DNA of 16,768 bases from an uncultured Chromatiaceae bacterium (GTDB lineage Bacteria; Pseudomonadota; Gammaproteobacteria; Enterobacterales; Alteromonadaceae). Below the pieces are notes generated by a model. The model saw only the letters and a program-made list of their open reading frames with translations, ran no database searches and had not been told where the DNA came from. Positions 14,095-16,768 of the stretch are shown here, piece by piece; the stretch's first letter is position 1, and each line of letters starts with the position of its first letter. The translations under genes were made by a program, and so were the position numbers. Location: the NCBI GenBank assembly GCA_946481195.1, contig CAMLNG010000023.1, positions 1 through 16,768 on the forward strand, written 5' to 3'.

Positions 14095-14117
14095 AACTGT
14101 TTTGCTTGGAGTGTTAA

Positions 14118-15047
14118 ATGGCGAGTATTCTTGATTCTGTCAATCAGCGCACGCAATTGGTCGGGCAAAACCGTTTAGAGTTATTATTATTCCGTCTTGC
14201 CGGCCGTCAAAGATTTGGCATTAACGTATTTAAGGTCCGTGAAGTGCTGCAATGCCCGCCACTGACTGCCATTCCAAAACGAAATAAATTTGTGCGTGGT
14301 ATCGCGCACATCAGGGGACAGACTATCTCAGTCATTGATTTGAGCCTCGCTACTGGTGGTCGGCCAATCGATAACGTTAAAGACAGTTTTATCATCATTG
14401 CTGAATATAATCGTTCGGTGCAGGGTTTTTTAGTCAACTCGGTTGAACGTATCATCAATATCAACTGGGAATCGATAATGCCACCGCCAAAAGGTACAGG
14501 CGGACGTCAGAGCTATCTGACTGCAGTGACTGAAATTGACAAAGAGCTGGTTGAGATTATTGATGTTGAGAAAATTCTCGAGGAGATTTCGCCATCTCCT
14601 ACAGCGGTCAGTACCTCGTTTGAAACTGCAACTATCCAGCGGGATCTTGGCGACAGGATCATTTTGATTGCTGATGATTCGGCCGTGGCGAGAAATCAAG
14701 TCAAACGGGCGCTGGAAGGTTTGGGCATTGCTATGCATTTGGTGAAGAACGGCAGAGAAGCGCTGACTTACCTGCAGGAAGTTGCCGCTCAGTGTGAGCA
14801 ATCGGTAACTGAAAAGATCGGTTTATTGATTTCTGATATCGAAATGCCAGACATGGACGGTTATACCTTGACTGCAGAAGTTCGGCTGGACCCGAAGTTA
14901 AAACCTCTTCATGTTATTTTGCATACGTCTCTAAGCGGCGTGTTTAACCAGCAAATGGTGCAAAAAGTTGGGGCTGACGACTTCATCGCTAAGTTTAATC
15001 CAGACGAATTGGCTGAATCGGTCCGCAAATGGCTGCACACTGAGTAA
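14118..15047 (+). CDS. cheV: Chemotaxis coupling/response-regulator protein CheV
   Basis: This 309-residue cytoplasmic protein joins a CheW-like domain (about 15-160; FGINVFKVREVLQCPPLTAIP, VRGIAHIRGQTISVIDL, EIIDVEKIL) to a receiver domain (about 180-307). It links chemoreceptors to CheA and tunes the array when phosphorylated. The receiver has the acidic pair D186-D187, the phospho-acceptor D240 in LLISDIEMPDMDGYT, T270 and K292, so phosphorylation by CheA should be possible. GGAG lies 6 bases before the ATG. cheR follows after 17 bases, forming a two-gene unit upstream of the flgB operon, the arrangement seen in Vibrio and Pseudomonas. A clear promoter was not found in 13983-14117. Confidence 0.94.
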   Translation: MASILDSVNQRTQLVGQNRLELLLFRLAGRQRFGINVFKVREVLQCPPLTAIPKRNKFVRGIAHIRGQTISVIDLSLATGGRPIDNVKDSFIIIAEYNRSVQGFLVNSVERIININWESIMPPPKGTGGRQSYLTAVTEIDKELVEIIDVEKILEEISPSPTAVSTSFETATIQRDLGDRIILIADDSAVARNQVKRALEGLGIAMHLVKNGREALTYLQEVAAQCEQSVTEKIGLLISDIEMPDMDGYTLTAEVRLDPKLKPLHVILHTSLSGVFNQQMVQKVGADDFIAKFNPDELAESVRKWLHTE

Positions 15048-15064
15048 CTGACGGAATCCTACGA

Positions 15065-15895
15065 GTGAATAAAGAGCTGCATGACAGCGAGTACAAAACA
15101 TTCCGTGATTTTCTGGAACAGCAATGCGGTATTGTACTTGGCGAAAACAAACAGTATCTGGTTAAGAGTCGCCTGGCGCCACTGATGCAGAGGTTTAATC
15201 TTGGCAGCTTATCGGAACTGGTGAATAAGACGCTCAGTCCGTTTGAGCGTCAGCTAAGATCTGCCGTCATTGATGCGATGACCACCAACGAAACTTTGTG
15301 GTTTCGCGACACATACCCATACGAGCTGCTGAAAAAACAGATATTCCCAGAACTGGAGAAAGATCAACGCAATGTAAAAATCTGGTCTGCAGCCAGCTCC
15401 AGTGGCCAGGAGCCTTATTCTATTGCCATGACAGGTCTGGAATACCAGCAAATGCGACCGGCAGCGTTTGGATTAGGCATCAGTATTTTGGGAACTGATA
15501 TATCCAATACTATGCTGGAGCATTGCCAACGGGCTGAATACGATGGTCTGGCTTTGTCGCGTGGTTTGTCGCCGGAGCGCCGAAGTAAATTTTTTGAAGA
15601 TAGCGGCAATGGCATGATGTGGGTGAAAGATATTGCCAGGCGTAACGTTAGCTTTCGTCACCTGAATTTGCTGGATAGTTACACACTACTTGGCAAGTTC
15701 GATATCATCTTCTGCCGCAATGTGTTGATTTATTTTTCCCCTGAAGTTAAAGCTAAAATTATTCGCCAGTTTGCTCAAGCTTTGAATCCAAAAGGCTTTT
15801 TAGTTCTTGGTGCTTCGGAATCACTATCCAGTACTAACAACGACTTCGAGATGATCCGCTGTAACCCAGGTATTATTTACCGGCGTAAGAACTGA
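15065..15895 (+). CDS. cheR: Chemoreceptor methyltransferase CheR
   Basis: This 276-residue protein transfers methyl groups from S-adenosylmethionine to glutamates of chemoreceptors for adaptation. The N-terminal helical CheR domain (about 8-75) ends in the conserved AMTTNETLWFRD (71-82). The SAM-binding fold follows: IWSAASSSGQEPYSIAM (106-122), ISILGTDISNTML (139-151), and FDIIFCRNVLIYF (212-224), ending LVLGASESL. There is no C-terminal receptor-tether-binding extension beyond the core. The start is a GTG at 15065; no in-frame ATG fits the N-terminal homology, and the ribosome site (CGGA, about 9 bases upstream) is weak, so translation may be coupled to cheV. Confidence 0.93.
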   Translation: MNKELHDSEYKTFRDFLEQQCGIVLGENKQYLVKSRLAPLMQRFNLGSLSELVNKTLSPFERQLRSAVIDAMTTNETLWFRDTYPYELLKKQIFPELEKDQRNVKIWSAASSSGQEPYSIAMTGLEYQQMRPAAFGLGISILGTDISNTMLEHCQRAEYDGLALSRGLSPERRSKFFEDSGNGMMWVKDIARRNVSFRHLNLLDSYTLLGKFDIIFCRNVLIYFSPEVKAKIIRQFAQALNPKGFLVLGASESLSSTNNDFEMIRCNPGIIYRRKN

Positions 15896-15951
15896 CGCTC
15901 AGCCCAGTTTCGCCATCGAACTCCCTGCCTGCTGTAATTCTGACACCTTTT

Positions 15952-15967
15952 TGGCCCGACTCTTGCT
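15952..15967 (+). promoter_or_regulatory. Sigma-54 promoter of the flgB rod/hook operon
   Basis: TGGCCCGACTCTTGCT carries GG (15953-15954) and GC (15965-15966) at 10-base spacing and matches the RpoN consensus at nearly all positions. The start would be near 15978, 25 bases before the flgB ATG. Confidence 0.85.
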
Positions 15968-16002
15968 AACAAACTTATTAAGGTTTGGTGGAGAGTCATA
16001 TC

Positions 16003-16401
16003 ATGGCCATAAGTTTTAACAACGCGTTCGGGTTGCATGAGCAAGGGACTTTGCTGCGTGAGCGCCGCACAGAGTTATTGGCTAATAACATAGCGAATGC
16101 CGACACGCCGGGTTACAAAGCCCGCGACCTAGATTTCCATACTGCTTTGGCCAATGCACAGGCCCGCCAGACGGGGGCTTTACAGCAAACGGATTCCAAG
16201 CATTTTGATATCTCTCCATCAACAAGACACGAAGTGTTGTTTCGTAACGTTGAACAAACGGACACGGGGGACGGCAATAGTGTCGACATCCACCGTGAAC
16301 GCAATGCGTTCAGCCAAAATGCCATGGAGTATCAGACTTCATTGCAGTTTTTAAACAGCAAAATCAGTGGGTTGAAAAAAGCTTTAGGAGGACAGTCCTG
16401 A
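16003..16401 (+). CDS. flgB: Flagellar proximal rod protein FlgB
   Basis: This 132-residue protein is exported without a cleaved signal and polymerises into the proximal rod, the base of the drive shaft. The rod/hook family motif LLANNIANADTPGYKARDLDF is at 25-45 (ANNxANxxTPGYKA signature), and the C-terminal helix NSVDIHRERNAFSQNAMEYQTSLQFLNSKISGLKKAL is typical of FlgB. Length is normal. The ATG at 16003 begins the conserved MAISFNNAFG; GGAG lies about 9 bases upstream; a TTG six codons earlier is less likely. The stop overlaps the flgC ATG by one base, so this is the head of the flgB operon. Confidence 0.95.
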   Translation: MAISFNNAFGLHEQGTLLRERRTELLANNIANADTPGYKARDLDFHTALANAQARQTGALQQTDSKHFDISPSTRHEVLFRNVEQTDTGDGNSVDIHRERNAFSQNAMEYQTSLQFLNSKISGLKKALGGQS

Positions 16402-16768
16402 TGAGCCTTTACCGAGTCTTTGATATCGCCGGCACGGGCCTGACTGCTCAGGCACTTCGGCTCAATACCACAGCCAGTAATATTGCCAACGCAGAAAGTG
16501 TCAGCAGTAATCTGGAAACTACCTATCGTGGCCGTCATCCGGTGTTTGCTGCTGAGTTTGATAACGCCATGTCTGAACAAGGCGCAGGCGTCAAAGTGCT
16601 GGGGGTGGTCGAAAGCGATGCGCCGCTGAATAAGGAATATAACCCATCCCACCCTTTGGCAGACGAAAACGGTTTTATCTACAAGCCGAATGTCAACGTT
16701 ATGGAAGAGATGGCTAATATGATTTCCGCATCACGTTCATATGATGCCAATGTACAGGTGGCAGATGC
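16401..16768 (+). CDS. flgC: Flagellar proximal rod protein FlgC, 5' part
   Basis: The gene runs off the right window edge after 122 complete codons; FlgC is usually about 135-138 residues, so only the last 15 or so are missing. It begins MSLYRVFDIAGTGLTAQALR, followed by the rod motif LNTTASNIANAES (22-34), a middle segment with GVKVLGVVESDAPLNKEYNPSHPLAD, and the conserved GFIYKPNVNVMEEMANMISASRSYDANV. FlgC polymerises above FlgB in the rod. AGGAGG (16386-16391) lies 9 bases before the ATG, which overlaps the flgB stop as ATGA-type coupling (TGATG). Confidence 0.95.
   Translation, partial: MSLYRVFDIAGTGLTAQALRLNTTASNIANAESVSSNLETTYRGRHPVFAAEFDNAMSEQGAGVKVLGVVESDAPLNKEYNPSHPLADENGFIYKPNVNVMEEMANMISASRSYDANVQVAD

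Noticed and set aside
14430..14801. A 123-codon minus-strand frame inside cheV
   Set aside because: It is antisense to a gene with all CheV motifs, has no translation signal, and its product resembles no protein.
16332..16652. A minus-strand 106-codon frame across the flgB-flgC junction
   Set aside because: It is antisense to two certain rod-protein genes and lacks any supporting signal.

Overview
The window looks like a chromosome segment of a motile gammaproteobacterium with a Vibrio-type polar flagellum. The protein sequences and gene order suggest an Alteromonadales relative (Rheinheimera/Alishewanella-like). That placement is inferred from recalled similarity, not from a search. I see no mobile element, CRISPR array or defence system.

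Left half (1-8091), housekeeping genes. In order: the 3' two-thirds of a YtfL/PaeA-type CBS-domain membrane transporter (+); a small unrecognised membrane protein (-); a DUF885 lipoprotein with a putative zinc-peptidase motif (-); a YnfM-like MFS transporter (+); an RsuA/RluF-type rRNA pseudouridine synthase (-) tightly coupled downstream of the DEAD-box helicase rhlE (-); and the Hsp70-family protein YegD (-).

Right half (8178-16768), the flagellar/chemotaxis cluster. Three consecutive FlgO-domain lipoprotein genes (+) are followed by a tRNA-Arg(CCU) gene (+). Next come flgT (-) and flgP (+), which diverge, then flgN-flgM-flgA (-), cheV-cheR (+) and flgB-flgC (+, cut by the window end). FlgT, FlgO and FlgP belong to the extra basal-body rings (H ring and outer-membrane disk) typical of Vibrio-like motors. 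FlgA, FlgN and FlgM are the P-ring chaperone, hook-junction/filament-cap export chaperone and anti-sigma-28 factor. CheV and CheR serve chemoreceptor coupling and methylation. FlgB and FlgC are proximal rod proteins.

Regulation is readable in the DNA. Good sigma-54 (GG-N10-GC) promoter matches precede the flgO operon, flgT, flgP and flgB, with a weaker one before flgA. A near-perfect sigma-28 promoter precedes flgMN. This is the expected RpoN-then-FliA flagellar hierarchy, with FlgM in a position for feedback on sigma-28. The most unusual features are the tandem triplication of flgO, apparently moved to the far side of flgT, and the tRNA gene wedged a few bases from the 3' end of flgT.
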